Assembly (NCBI GenBank): GCA_020284085.1
Contig: JACEVL010000285.1
Coordinates: 41,001 to 105,000 of the forward strand
Direction: 5' to 3'
Origin: Aporrectodea caliginosa
Taxonomy: Eukaryota; Annelida; Clitellata; Crassiclitellata; Lumbricidae
DNA length: 64,000 bases
Below are positions 33,093-42,989 of this stretch, piece after piece. Every line of letters begins with the position of its first letter. Within the stretch, counting starts at the first letter, position 1. The notes beneath the pieces are model-generated. The model was given only the letters and a program-made list of their open reading frames with translations, ran no database searches and had not been told where the DNA came from. The position numbers and the translations under genes were made by a program.

Positions 33093-34265
33093 GTGTGAAC
33101 ATTATCTTGTGTTTCAAATTTTGAGTTACAATGTTTGATAAATAAATTTATTTTAAAGCATGCATTCTTGTGTGCAATGAGCTATGCAAGAGTTCTGTAC
33201 AGTTCTTGGTTCTCAGTTAAGTTACACTGTACTTCTTATAGCATATGCAGTTCAGAACCAGCTTGTTGCAAGCGTTATCATGAGATGAAGAAGAGCCAAG
33301 ATCCCACCATCAAAAAGGTGTTAATGGACCGATATTGGCAATGCGGGCCAGAGTTTGCACTGCATCTCAGTTGCATGCAGGATCGGAGCATGTCCCCATG
33401 TGAGAAGATTGTCCTAAATTGGTTTAACATACATCAGAGTCATTGAGGCAGTTTGAAACCTGGGGACAGACAGATGGCCCAGCAGTGGGGAAGTGACTAG
33501 TCACATTTCTGCTACCCACACATGACTGCACGCTGAAATAGCTCTCTTGTCCGCATTGGATCACTTCTCACTTGTTAGATCAACCGTAAAGTGCTCTAAG
33601 ATCATGATTATTGCCTTATGTATCTAATTCGTTCAGCTGAATCTCAGGCTCATTTTGCTACCAACTGGTTACACTGCAAGCTATGTTAAAGCCAAATTAT
33701 GTTAGTAACACACTAGATGGAGACAAATTGAATTACTCTATGCTGTTTCCCGATGTTTATTATATTTTAAAAGCATAGTGAATAATTTTCGGATCAAATG
33801 TCCTGGAATTTGTGGCCTGACTTGTAAGGTTTCAGCTTATGGAAAATGTCAGTTAAGCAAATCCTGACAAGTGGTCCTCGGTAACATATACTGTGTTTGA
33901 ATTGGAGTGTGTAATTATTTAGAAGTCCAATTTTAACCAATTGACAGAATATTACAGGTGCTGCTCTTGTGTTTATGCTCAAATAAATCCTCAGTTTTCC
34001 AAGGAAAATTTTAACGTTTATGTTTTTTATAGCGACCGTATGACATTGACCCTGCATCATCATTGTAGTAGTGAAATCACGATGATATTGGCCTTAAATT
34101 TATTGACCAGTTTATAAGAAGTGACCTTAACATGATATGATATTTTGTTTCTGTAGTGATGCTTTGGATGCCCTGCGTCTGAAACGCTACTGTTGTCGAC
34201 GAATGATTCTTTCACACGTCGACCTTATCGAGAAGCTCATCAACTATGCTCCACTGGAAAAATAG
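32998..34265 (+). CDS. POLR2L: RPB10 / POLR2L, RNA polymerases I, II and III common subunit
   Basis: Two exons, 32998-33092 and 34157-34265, join to 204 nt (67 aa plus stop), the usual length of this subunit. The small zinc-binding protein sits at the assembly platform of all three nuclear RNA polymerases. The N terminus is [20 protein letters not shown], with the RCFxCGK half of the zinc site. Exon 2 carries [20 protein letters not shown] with the paired cysteines, and ends YAPLEK. Intron donor GTGTGA, acceptor CTGTAG; the split AG/T serine codon rejoins. The ATG directly follows a GTTGCAG acceptor, so the 5' UTR is probably on an upstream exon. Divergent from NT5C2. Confidence 0.97.
33135..33446 (+). 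other. unrecognised open frame in the POLR2L intron
   Basis: The last 65 or so codons, from 33245 after an ACTTCTTATAG acceptor-like site, look more protein-like than neighbouring DNA ([32 protein letters not shown]) and have balanced codon use. I recognise no family. Could be an alternative terminal exon, a retroposed fragment or chance. Confidence 0.2.
34157..34265 (+). CDS. POLR2L: POLR2L exon 2
   Basis: 109 nt encoding the rest of S32 through K67 and a TAG stop. It contains the invariant RYCCRR zinc-ligand motif. Confidence 0.96.
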
Positions 34266-34408
34266 ATGGCTAACTTTGTGTACAAGGACTGTTTCAAAGG
34301 GACTTGCTTTAGTCACAAACTAGTTGCAGGTCGTTAATATTGTTGGTTTGAAATGCTGAAGCTATCTGTTATAAGCAACTAATATTTTCTGGTATATATG
34401 AGAGAGAG

Positions 34409-34414
34409 AATAAA
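34409..34414 (+). terminator. probable POLR2L polyadenylation signal
   Basis: First AATAAA after the POLR2L stop, about 145 nt downstream. A second lies near 34450 and is followed by GT-rich sequence. Confidence 0.5.
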
Positions 34415-34598
34415 TGTAGAAAGATTTTAAATATTATGTCACATAAAAAATAAATATTTGTGTTGTAGAGGTTGAGTTACTTTTCTTGCAAGTCAGACAG
34501 TGGCTGATATATCAGAATCATAAAAAGCTATAAGAATTGTGGATTAAAACTGCTAAACTAGAAAATAATATTACAATGATTAGACTCTAAACTGGTGC

Positions 34599-34669
34599 TT
34601 GACACTTTAATGATGAGAGTGTACTGAAGGCGACTGGGAAACCAATGCAGCTCATCGTTAAAGTGTTAA
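34599..34669. mobile_element. piggyBac-like micro-MITE (71 bp)
   Basis: Flanks TTGA and TTAA, arms CACTTTAATGATGAGAG and inverted CACTTTAACGATGAGC. The same interior GTGTACTGAAGGCGACTGGG occurs. Lies about 330 bp after the POLR2L stop. Confidence 0.7.
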
Positions 34670-35579
34670 ACTGCTGTAACCGATGATAGCTTTTTACGTA
34701 ACAATGTTTTGTAAGGTAGACAGACACAAAAATGTATACAAGTACATGAATCTCCTATTCAGTTTGTAATAAAAAAGGACAATGTGTTTAGTTTGACTAT
34801 ATAACAGATAGACATTTGAAAGTTGTTGAAGGCACAGCATTTTCAGTTCACAGTACTTTTGAGACATCTTTAAAAGTTGCTATATGTTCACATTCAGTGA
34901 TAGGCAGTATTGAAGTGCAATAGTTAAATACATTAGTCAACAGACTTAGCTAACTACATACTTTTTACGTAGCTATTAACTGCTATTTGGAAAATTAGTT
35001 GTAAGTTGTAACCTGTCATCTAACCACAAAATCTTAAGTAGTAAGTATTTAACTGCTTGTTTCTAACTACATGTAATTTTTTGGCAAGAGAGTTTTTCAG
35101 CACATCATTGAATTCAGTGTCTCAAATTATTCTTCTCTCCATTGGCAACACTGCTTTGTAGGCTGTATTTCTGGTTTAATATAGAATAGTCGAGCATGAC
35201 GAGATGCTAAAAGAATTGCAGATAAGCATGTATAACTGAATTTGTTCTGTAATGACGAGAAGGGTCATCTGGTGTGAGAGTAAGCATAGTTAATCTTGCT
35301 GATAGTTAGGGTATGAATTCTTGCCAGGAATTAATGCTGTTTTCGAAAAACCAAGGAAAACCCTAGATCTGGCGAATGCTTGATATTCAAATAGAGTTAA
35401 TACACGTATCGCTCGTCTATCGTAGCATTCGCTAGATGGTGCATCAGCCGTTTCATGCGATGACCGTAAGTCTGCAGGCAGGTTCATTTCTGTGTTATTC
35501 GCTAGGTGTTAAGCAGTTAGCTTAGCGCAACGTCCTCATGAACGAAATTCGTGCTTGTTCATATGTCCGCCACTACCCT

Positions 35580-35675
35580 ACCTGTGGTAGTGTCAGTCCC
35601 AAGCCTGGAGAAAGGAGGAGGGCGACACTAATCATCTTTGTTATGACACAGTGTCGTTAAACAGTAACCAATGTT
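35580..35675 (+). repeat. 3' part of the tRNA-SINE family
   Basis: Shares GCGACACTAATCATCTTT and ACAGTGTCGTTAA with the 61838-62050 SINE, including the CGACACT/AGTGTCG hairpin (35623-35656). No A/B boxes found here, so 5' truncated or degraded. Confidence 0.6.
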
Positions 35676-35689
35676 CATATGTCTAGGAG

Positions 35690-35866
35690 TTTCGCTAGTG
35701 TTGGTCCCAATAGCTGGAACCAGTTACCACAGGACTGACTTTTTCTCTATTTCTTTTGACCAGTTCCGTCAGCGCATAAAAACCTCTCTTTACCAATGAA
35801 GACACTGACCCGGGTCGGGAGCGCCTCTGTTTTGAGTGGCGCTATATAAATGTTCGATTACGATGT
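35690..35866 (+). mobile_element. 5'-truncated LINE 3' end
   Basis: Encodes a degraded SFASVGPNSWNQLP segment, then GGGTCGGGAGCGCCTCTG and GAGTGGCGCTATATAAATG, ending in CGATTACG. It belongs to the same LINE lineage as 8250-11219. Confidence 0.65.
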
Positions 35867-35980
35867 CGGTCTATAACTGAACAATCGCCCGTGATGCCTA
35901 TACCAAACGTCTAGGGCCCTTCTTTTACAGCTGAATATGCTAACGGAATGACGCTTGAACTGAGATTGCTAAAAATCCAC

Positions 35981-36092
35981 CTTCGTAATCGTATACTCGT
36001 AATCTCCAAACTGCTAAGCCGCCACTCGACAGCTACGCGCGGGGCACCAGCTTATTCACGAGCGCTGCGTCGAGTCAGAGGGGTTGTCGAAA
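35981..36092 (-). repeat. dispersed repeat, CAGCTTATTCACGAGCGCTG family, copy 2
   Basis: Same order: CGTAATCGTATACTCGTAATC, GCCGCCACTCGACAG, GGGCACCAGCTTATTCACGA, GCGCTGCGTCGAGTCAG. Confidence 0.7.
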
Positions 36093-37826
36093 GGAAGGGT
36101 AGTCCAGGGGAGGTCCGAGTCCGGTTGCCAGTTCAGAGTATCTGTTAAGGCGGGTGTCGTTTAGGGCGAGAGTTGGAAGGCGCAAGATCGGGTGAGTTAG
36201 GGTATGAATTCTTGAAGAGATGAGACTTCAGTTTTGAGTGGAAGCCCGAGGGGTAATAGAGCAGCCTGAGGCAGATGATGGTGATTGATTGTCAGCAGGG
36301 GCGCAACCACGGTCCAGAAGTTGGGGGACCTACTAGAATGTCTGAGTGGGGGGGGGAATTGCGAGCGCCGAAGGCGCGAAGCTGCGATTGCCGAAGGCAA
36401 GAAGCCTCTAACGACTAGGGGTATGGGGAGCGTCGTAAGCTCCCCATCGGGGGCCGACGCAATTTTGAGCATTTGATGCCAAATGGAGTACATTTTGGGC
36501 TTTTATTTACCTCAAATTTTTCACCGATGATTTCGATATAAAAGTACCGAATCCATCTAGATCTGTGAAAAATATGACTTTATTATATGAATAAACTGGA
36601 AGTGACAAGGGTTTAAGAGAATTGAACGGAAAAGAGTAGAATAAGCTCTAGAATAGTGTTTGTCAAAACTAGGAAAATCGGCAGGGAGGAAGCCTGGACG
36701 GGTCATTTTTCTCAGAATACCGTTAAGGCGTTTATGTTCCCTTACAGTGGCAAATCCCCACCAAACAGGGGAGGCATAAAGTAGCCGTGCGAGGGTAGTA
36801 GCTCTAACAATGTCAAAGAGACGTTCACAGTGGTAACCGTGAGCGACCAAAACACGTAGCGCGGACATGGATTGTCGGGGTTTGCAGCATATTTTGTCCA
36901 TGTGTGCCCCAAAGCCAATCTGATCAGAGATAGTGACACCCAAAATCAGGGGCGGAGACTTAGGGGGGGACAGGGGGGACGGTCCCCTCCAAAACTTGAG
37001 GTGGGGGGACGGAGCTGCTTATATCCCCCCAATATTTCTGAAATATTTCATGAATATAATAGTAATAGCTACGAGTGACAGCTGGTTCTCATCAGCACTC
37101 AAATAATAAAGCAATTTTGTTCAGATGACAGCTTAAAATGCTACCATTACAGTGTGGAAATTTAAAAAAAATTTAGCTTTAGCTACATAAGTACTATGTA
37201 ACTGGAGACGAACAGGCAATCCAGCCTTTCAGTCACACAGATTATCTCATATACCGACTGGCCGAGAGAACACACAGAGTTGCCTGTCAAAGGCGACTAG
37301 CCGAGAGAGCCCACAGAGGTACCGGTCAACGGCATAGTTGTAAGATTGATAGCCCCTGATAGCCTCTACATGATGTAGGTCAATGCTAATGTTCATGCTT
37401 TCTTTCATTATACTCACCTTATATGACCCTTTTCCAACATTCCCATGCAGCTTTACCATCAGGACGATATCTCTCATCAACTAGCCTCCCACCCACATTC
37501 TGGCTCTCATGCATGAAACCAGGTTTTGCAGTAGACCTATATCAAATTTCTAGCCAGGAGCCCTTGCCTAAGCCAAAACCTTTCAGTCACACAGATTGTC
37601 CCATTGGTATATTATATACAGTTTGGAGTGTCATTCTCTGCACGTTTTGTTTGGATCGGGTGATGCGGCTAATGGATAAAACTCTTATGATACATATTGC
37701 CTACATGTAGTTGTAGATGTAAATATCAATAATAAACTGACTACTGTGAAGGTAAGCTAATTTGCTATTCATCAGTCTTACATTATAGAACTTATTTCAC
37801 AGTCAAAGTTTTCCTATGTTATGCAT

Positions 37827-38988
37827 CATCATGATCATCAGGATCCATGGGCCGAAAGCCCGTAGGTGTCCAATGCAAATTTCGTCATCCGTTTCCATAA
37901 TCCTCTGTCTTGCGCCAATACACTCAAACTGTGTAGGTCTTGTTTGCACCAATCCCTGATGTCATCAGTCCATTCCCTGTTAGGTCTTCCTCTTCGTCCA
38001 CTTCCATCCATCATACCCATCATGACAGTTTTTATTTTTCTATTATTGTCCATTCTGCATATATGTCCAAACAGACCCAATTTCCTTCTCATTACTGACT
38101 GTATTAGATCTTCCTTTATGTGTAATCTTCTTCGGACCTCCTTATTTGTCACCTTCATTGTCCAATTCAGATGCAATATTCTTCTATAGCAGTACATTTC
38201 AAAAGCAAGGATTTTATCATGATCAGTCTTTTTAATTGTCCAGGCCTCACACGCATAAAGAGCTGTACTAAACACGCAAGTTTTCAAGACATTCAGCTTT
38301 GTCTTATAACTAATTTGCTTACTATTCCAGATGGAATTTAGTCCTGCCATAACTCCCTTTGCCTTTGCTATTCTTGCCTTTATGTCCTTTGTACAATCAT
38401 TATTCCATGTTAACAGACTACCTAAGTACACAAATTCTGTTACATTCTCAATCACCTCATCTTGCACTTTTATTTCCCTGTCTATTGTCTTCTTGCCAAA
38501 TACCATTGTTTTTGTTTTATCTACATTTATTTTTAATCCAGCCCGTTGTGCAGATGTATTCAGTGTGCAAACATTTTCCTGCAGCCTCTCACAACTATTC
38601 TCCAGCAAGTCAATGTCATCTGCAAATTTTAAGTTATTAATCAGTTCTCCCTGTACGGAGATTCCAGTTCCATTGTCTTGTATATTTTCCATGACTCTTT
38701 CCAAGTAAGTGATAAATGTATTGGGTGAAATTGGATCTCCTTGCCTTGTCCCTAACGTAGTTAAAAACCATTCTCCTATTTCCCGTCCCACCTTCACTGC
38801 AGATTTTGATCTATCACCAATGTTTCTTAGTATTTGTATCAGTCTGTTTCCTACTCCATATGACTTTAGTACTGCCCATGTCACGTCATGCTTGATGGAA
38901 TCAAATGCCTTCTGAAAGTCCACGAAACAATTATAGACAAGCTTGTTTTTTCTCTTGGCTTTTTCAGCAATCAACCTTAACATCAGAA
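37827..38988 (-). mobile_element. 5'-truncated RTE-like LINE with 12-bp target duplication
   Basis: Flanked by identical TATGTTATGCAT at 37815-37826 and 38989-39000. The minus strand is open for 381 codons (37838-38983): CFVDFQKAFDSIKHD (RT palm), GTRQGDPISP, the FADDIDLL catalytic box, VYLGSLLTW, and a C-terminal GHICRMDNN plus GRRGRPNREWTDDI domain as in RTE-type elements. 5' truncated within the RT N-terminal region. The 3' tail is a TGATGATCATGATG-type repeat. An undamaged frame and an exact TSD imply a recent insertion. Confidence 0.9.
37838..38983 (-). CDS. partial reverse transcriptase of RTE-like LINE
   Basis: Open 381-codon frame from RT motif 2a/A onward, including the A-box aspartate (FVDFQKAFD), the FADD box and the C-terminal zinc-like/thumb domain. 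It lacks the endonuclease and RT fingers because of 5' truncation, so it cannot be autonomous. The ATG is internal to the original ORF. Confidence 0.85.
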   Translation of the reverse strand: MLRLIAEKAKRKNKLVYNCFVDFQKAFDSIKHDVTWAVLKSYGVGNRLIQILRNIGDRSKSAVKVGREIGEWFLTTLGTRQGDPISPNTFITYLERVMENIQDNGTGISVQGELINNLKFADDIDLLENSCERLQENVCTLNTSAQRAGLKINVDKTKTMVFGKKTIDREIKVQDEVIENVTEFVYLGSLLTWNNDCTKDIKARIAKAKGVMAGLNSIWNSKQISYKTKLNVLKTCVFSTALYACEAWTIKKTDHDKILAFEMYCYRRILHLNWTMKVTNKEVRRRLHIKEDLIQSVMRRKLGLFGHICRMDNNRKIKTVMMGMMDGSGRRGRPNREWTDDIRDWCKQDLHSLSVLAQDRGLWKRMTKFALDTYGLSAHGS

Positions 38989-41039
38989 TATGTTATGCAT
39001 ATTTAATCAAATTTGGCAGAAAGGTTTCATTTCTTGTGGAAATATTTAACCACTTCTGAAAGTGAGTTGGCAGAAAAAGCTGTAGCTTCAGCAAAGCAAT
39101 ATCCTGCTGACCTCAATAACAGAAATTCATCATTTACCCTCTGTACATAAGGGAAATTTTGAATATACCCATTTAACACCACTGGACCTGTTGGACTTTT
39201 TAACGCAGTGCAATCCTTCAAGCAATTTCCAAATGTATGTGTCCGCTTACATATACTGTTGACAACTCCATCAACAGTAGCCTCTGCAACTCAAGGTGAT
39301 TAAGAATTTTTAAGGTCTATAATGTCTCATTAATGTCTTGTGGATTTGGCTTTGTTGAGCATTAATTGAGTCTAATATTACCTGAACAATTGATTTATTT
39401 TGAATTGTCATAAGAAATTTTGCAGAAAAAAGGACCAGGAATGCTCCTTTGTTGAGCAAATAAGCCTATTAAGTTGTTTAAGCATGATCGTATTCTTATT
39501 GTGACAGTGGTGTGGAGGCTTCCAAAGTTTTTCTTTAATATGAGTCTTCATAATTCCATTTGCATCTGTGATTGAAGACTAAATGCAAAACTTAACAAGC
39601 TGGCCAAGTTTGCCCCGAAAATTTTTCTTGCCCCCTGAAAAAAACTGAAATGACGTCCCTGTAGGGGAGGGGTCACATCCCCTCCCCAAACCCCTCCCCA
39701 AACTCAAACACGACTCAAACTACATGTAAGCTATGAGTGACAGCTGGTTCCTATCAGCACTCAAATTATAGAGCAATTTTGTTCAGATGACAGCTTAAAA
39801 TGCTACCATTACAGTGTCGAAATTCAAAAAATTTACATGAGGAGGGGCACATCTCCCTCCCCAAACCCCTCCCCTGCTCGGCGCTGCGCGCCTCGCCGAT
39901 CGTCCTTCGGCCGCTCCTTCGCCAGTCCCCCCCAAAGCCAAGACCAAGTCTCCGCCTATGCCCAAAATAACCATCTCCTGGACCCGCTCGATGCCAGGGA
40001 TGAGAGGAGGGAGGGACAATAGGTTTGGACCTCGGTCGTTTGACAACCATTTCTCTGGTCATAGCATGGTTTAATTTAAGATTGCTAATGGATGCCCATT
40101 GCCCACTTAGAGACATGGTCAAGTTCAGAAAGAATGCAGGAAGCAGGGACCAGCTTGCAAGTAGCTATCGTCGGCATATTTAGGGAGACGGTTTCTACTG
40201 TATTTAGAAATGGCTATGACAATATCAGTAGGTCCAAGGCCAGAGCCTTGTAGTATACTGGCATTAATGGTACACAGAGGAGAGATTGCAGAAGGCAAGA
40301 AGTTCCTAACGACTAGGCGGTATGGGAAGCGTCGTAAGTCCCCCCCATCGGGGTCTGAGGCTCCGCCCCAGAAGCAATTTTGAGCATTTGATACCAAATG
40401 GTGTGCATTTTTGGCTCTTGTTTGCCTCACAATTTTCAAAAGTTGGAGGGGACCGTCCCAACCTGTTCGAAAGTTGGGGGGACGCGTCCCACGGGTCCCA
40501 TAGGGTGGTTGCGCCTATGATTGTCAGTGATGGAAGCTTGAAGGCTCCTGGCTTCCAAATACCCTCATACCCAGGTCGATTCAGCCTTTTCATTCGCCAG
40601 ATGGCGTTGAAAAAATTAGCAGTAAGACGTGACAGTAGGACGTGATGGGCTCCTTGCATGGCTGCCAAACAGTTAAATTCTACTCCTGTAATAACTTGTG
40701 ATCATCCGTTCATACTATGAATTGTATTCATACTGCGTACTTGTCAGTTTGAAATTATTAAACGATTACTATTATGTCGGAAAGCCAGCAGCGATGGACA
40801 TGAGCGTTTTTTGGTTGGTTACGGGTTCAAGCCCCTAGAAATAAATGCATTACTTTTAAAAACTAAAAATGTAGAAAACTACGACCACGTCCAATGGAAA
40901 CCCCAAAACTACCCCTCCCCAACACAGCAAAGCACCTCGAATGGGCCGCAGCAGAGGGCATACGCGGGATAACCAAAAGGCCCGAGCCGACGATCGCAGA
41001 GAGGCCCTTGTAGGTATACAAAGAAGACCATAGTGCAGA

Positions 41040-41940
41040 AAGACCTCAGGTAGGACGGAACCACTCCGACAAGGCAGTTGCGCATGAGGGAAAGGGTTTT
41101 AAACTGTACAGTACACCCTGTTGAATAGGGAGCCAGTGAAGGTCATCCCGAATAGAGCCTGAGATATGAGCACACTTTTGAATGCCGCCAGTGGGGATCC
41201 GAGCAGCGGCATTGAGCATAGACTGAAGTTTGTGAATTATTAGAGGGGATGTCAATGTATACAGCGTTCCCAAAGTTTCACCCGAGTACAGATCAAGGCG
41301 TGGACCAGAGTGGTGACATGGGTGTCCGCAGGAATTTTTTTAAGGGTGGGGGATTTTTAAGGGGGCAAAGTTTTGAATGTTGGCACGGGGCACTATAGCA
41401 ACCCATCACGTCACCCTCAGCGCTCGCTCCTGCGATTAAGGGGTCTGGCGCGGATCCCAACAGCCGTCAGCGCTTTTGGAAGCATTTGACATTATATGGA
41501 GCCTGTTTTTTAGCGTTCTGGATCTGTTTTCAGCTATATCTGAACTTTTTGAAACAGAAAACTGTTAAAAGTTTTGTCAGTGGTTTTATATATTTTTAAT
41601 TTTTCAGGTAATCTCGACTAGTTTTGAAAAAATTAAATTGTGGAAAATCAGTCATTCATTGCTAAAAACTAAGATGATGAGAGACTTTTAAAAATATGTC
41701 CAAAATTCAAGGGGGGGGTAAGTGCCCCTCCGGACGCCCATGAGTGGTAATAGCATGTAGTGAAAGGGATCTGCGAATGAAACGTATCTGGCGCCGATGC
41801 ATGGTATAGAAGCAGGATCTGGAAACCGCGTTGACCTGATCCTTAAACCTTAGCCTATAACGTATCGATGATATAGCGAGAGGGATGGCGTCTTTGGAAT
41901 CCACCATTTCTATCATTCTTTGAAGCATACAGGATCACTG
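41040..41940 (-). mobile_element. LINE RT C-terminal fragment, split by a hAT-like MITE
   Basis: Minus-strand segments 41743-41928 (YRLRFKDQVNAVSRSCFYT, IRRSLSLHAITT) and 41046-41316 ([32 protein letters not shown]) align in order with the LINE at 8250-11219. The element at 41317-41742 interrupts them. Several frameshifts. Confidence 0.7.
41317..41742. mobile_element. hAT-like nonautonomous element (426 bp)
   Basis: Ends CATGGGTGTCCGCAGGAA and, inverted, CATGGGCGTCCGGAGG. The flanking 8-bp sequences AGTGGTGA and AGTGGTAA (7/8 match) look like a target duplication. It lies within a LINE fragment. No transposase frame. Confidence 0.65.
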
Positions 41941-42079
41941 AATTTGAGCTTTTGAACCCTATACAGGCCTACACCTCGAAGATGCACATCGAAGCAACAA
42001 TTTAAGTTTTTGTCTCGTGTAATAAATTCGGCTGGTTAATTTCTTGCATAACTATGTAGGCCTACACCAGTAGCATGTC

Positions 42080-42680
42080 CAGTGTTGGGTATGAGTTAAC
42101 TCAGATGAGTTTAAACTCACGAGTTAACTCACTTGCTGTGATTTATGAGTTTGAGTTAACTCATCTTAAAGAGTGTGAGTTATGAGTTTGAGTTAACTCA
42201 TATTTTCTGTGAGTTTGAGTTATAACTCAATTATTTCAAACTCAACTCACTCGGCACATATTATGTTGAAACAAGCCGGTTTTTTAAATATCGGAACAGG
42301 CTGTCACACACCAACTTTTAAAAACTTCTGCTTAAAGCTAATACCAGTCATGTTTGAGATGTGAAACATGTGGACTGTGGTGTTTACTTTGACTCAGTAA
42401 TAATAACCTGATTTATCCATTATCCCATTAATAATAATAACAGTTATACTAGTAATAATAAACTGATGATACCATTTCCTGGTAACTGTGTATTTGTACA
42501 ACGTTCGATTAGAACGTGCTGGTATGAGACAAGTGAGTTGATGAGTTAACTCATTTAACAACTGAGTTTGAGTTAACTCATTTCACTTAGGATGAGTTGA
42601 GTTTGAGTTTAAACTCATTTTGAGGTGCATGAGTTGAGTTTTGATTTAACTCATTTCTTGTGTGAGTTTACCCAACACTG
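42080..42680. mobile_element. hAT-like element built of GAGTTAACTCA repeats (601 bp)
   Basis: Ends CAGTGTTGGGTA and, inverted, CAGTGTTGGGTA. Perfect 8-bp duplication AGCATGTC at 42072-42079 and 42681-42688. Much of the interior, at both ends, is degenerate copies of the palindrome-like ATGAGTTTGAGTTAACTCAT. Confidence 0.8.
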
Positions 42681-42989
42681 AGCATGTCAATGGTTAGACA
42701 TGGGCTATACTCCCAGTGAGAGTCGAGACAGATAACCTATGTAGAAATCTATAGACGAATAGTTTTATAGGCAGACAGAGACAGAGACAGGCAGCCATGC
42801 AGACGGGTCTTGAACGTGTGGCAAATTGTCTCCACTCTGCACCTTTTAAACCGAGCGCCGCCTCTGACTGTGCAAAAGTTCTTATTAATGATGTATAGTT
42901 TCTCGGTGACATTTAGCCAAGCCCTCGTGCACCTTCCTTCAAACGGCAACGTCGTCTATTAGTGCACACTTGAGCGCAATTGGCGAAGA

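Larger units (their letters stand above)
37067..39835 (+). repeat. direct repeat inside the 3-kb hAT-like element
   Basis: 37067-37175 and 39729-39835 are near-identical: both run AGCTAYGAGTGACAGCTGG through GTTCAGATGACAGC to CTACCATTACAGTGT, in the same orientation. They lie near opposite ends of the element, so they are subterminal but not inverted. Confidence 0.8.
36947..39960. mobile_element. hAT-like element inside the LINE fragment (3014 bp)
   Basis: Perfect 8-bp duplication CCCAAAAT at 36939-36946 and 39961-39968. Terminal repeats CAGGGGCGGAGACTT and, inverted, CATAGGCGGAGACTT. Both are classic hAT features. No transposase recognised. It contains a 107-109 bp direct repeat (37067-37175 and 39729-39835) and a nested RTE-like LINE at 37827-38988. 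Confidence 0.85.
36540..40280 (-). mobile_element. old LINE RT fragment split by a hAT-like insertion
   Basis: Minus-strand 39961-40280 carries SILQGSGLGPTD, a KYADDSYL box and NLKLNHAMTREMVVKR. Minus-strand 36557-36946 carries TISDQIGFGAHMDKI, VRATTLARLLYASPVWWGF and ends at a stop. These are consecutive parts of one non-LTR RT of a type separate from the 8250-11219 LINE. The reading frame is interrupted exactly at the TSD of the 36947-39960 element. Confidence 0.75.
36385..40437. repeat. direct repeat pair near 36.4-36.5 kb and 40.28-40.44 kb
   Basis: Both copies share GAAGGCAAGAAG, CTAACGACTAGG, AGCGTCGTAAG and CAATTTTGAGCATTTGAT in the same order and orientation, at roughly 80-90 percent identity by eye. 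They flank the LINE fragment inside the outer hAT-like element. Confidence 0.65.
36296..40519. mobile_element. hAT-like element, outermost layer of the nest
   Basis: Terminal repeats CAGGGGCGCAACCAC and, inverted, CATAGGCGCAACCAC. A perfect 8-bp duplication ATTGTCAG flanks it at 36288-36295 and 40520-40527. Both 8-bp TSD and CA-GGCGC ends fit the hAT superfamily. The body contains an LINE fragment, which contains a further hAT-like element and an RTE-like LINE. Two direct repeats of about 150 bp lie just inside the two ends. No transposase recognised. Confidence 0.7.

Noticed and set aside
34890..35175. Fourth repeat-filled hAT-like element (CAGTGATAGGCAGT ... CAACACTG with TAACTAC units)
   Set aside because: The 8-bp flanks TTCACATT and CTTTGTAG do not match and the ends align poorly.
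39837..40022. Arg/Pro/Ser-rich short frames around 39.8-40.1 kb
   Set aside because: They lie across the GC-rich end of a hAT-like element and the LINE fragment in the wrong frame.
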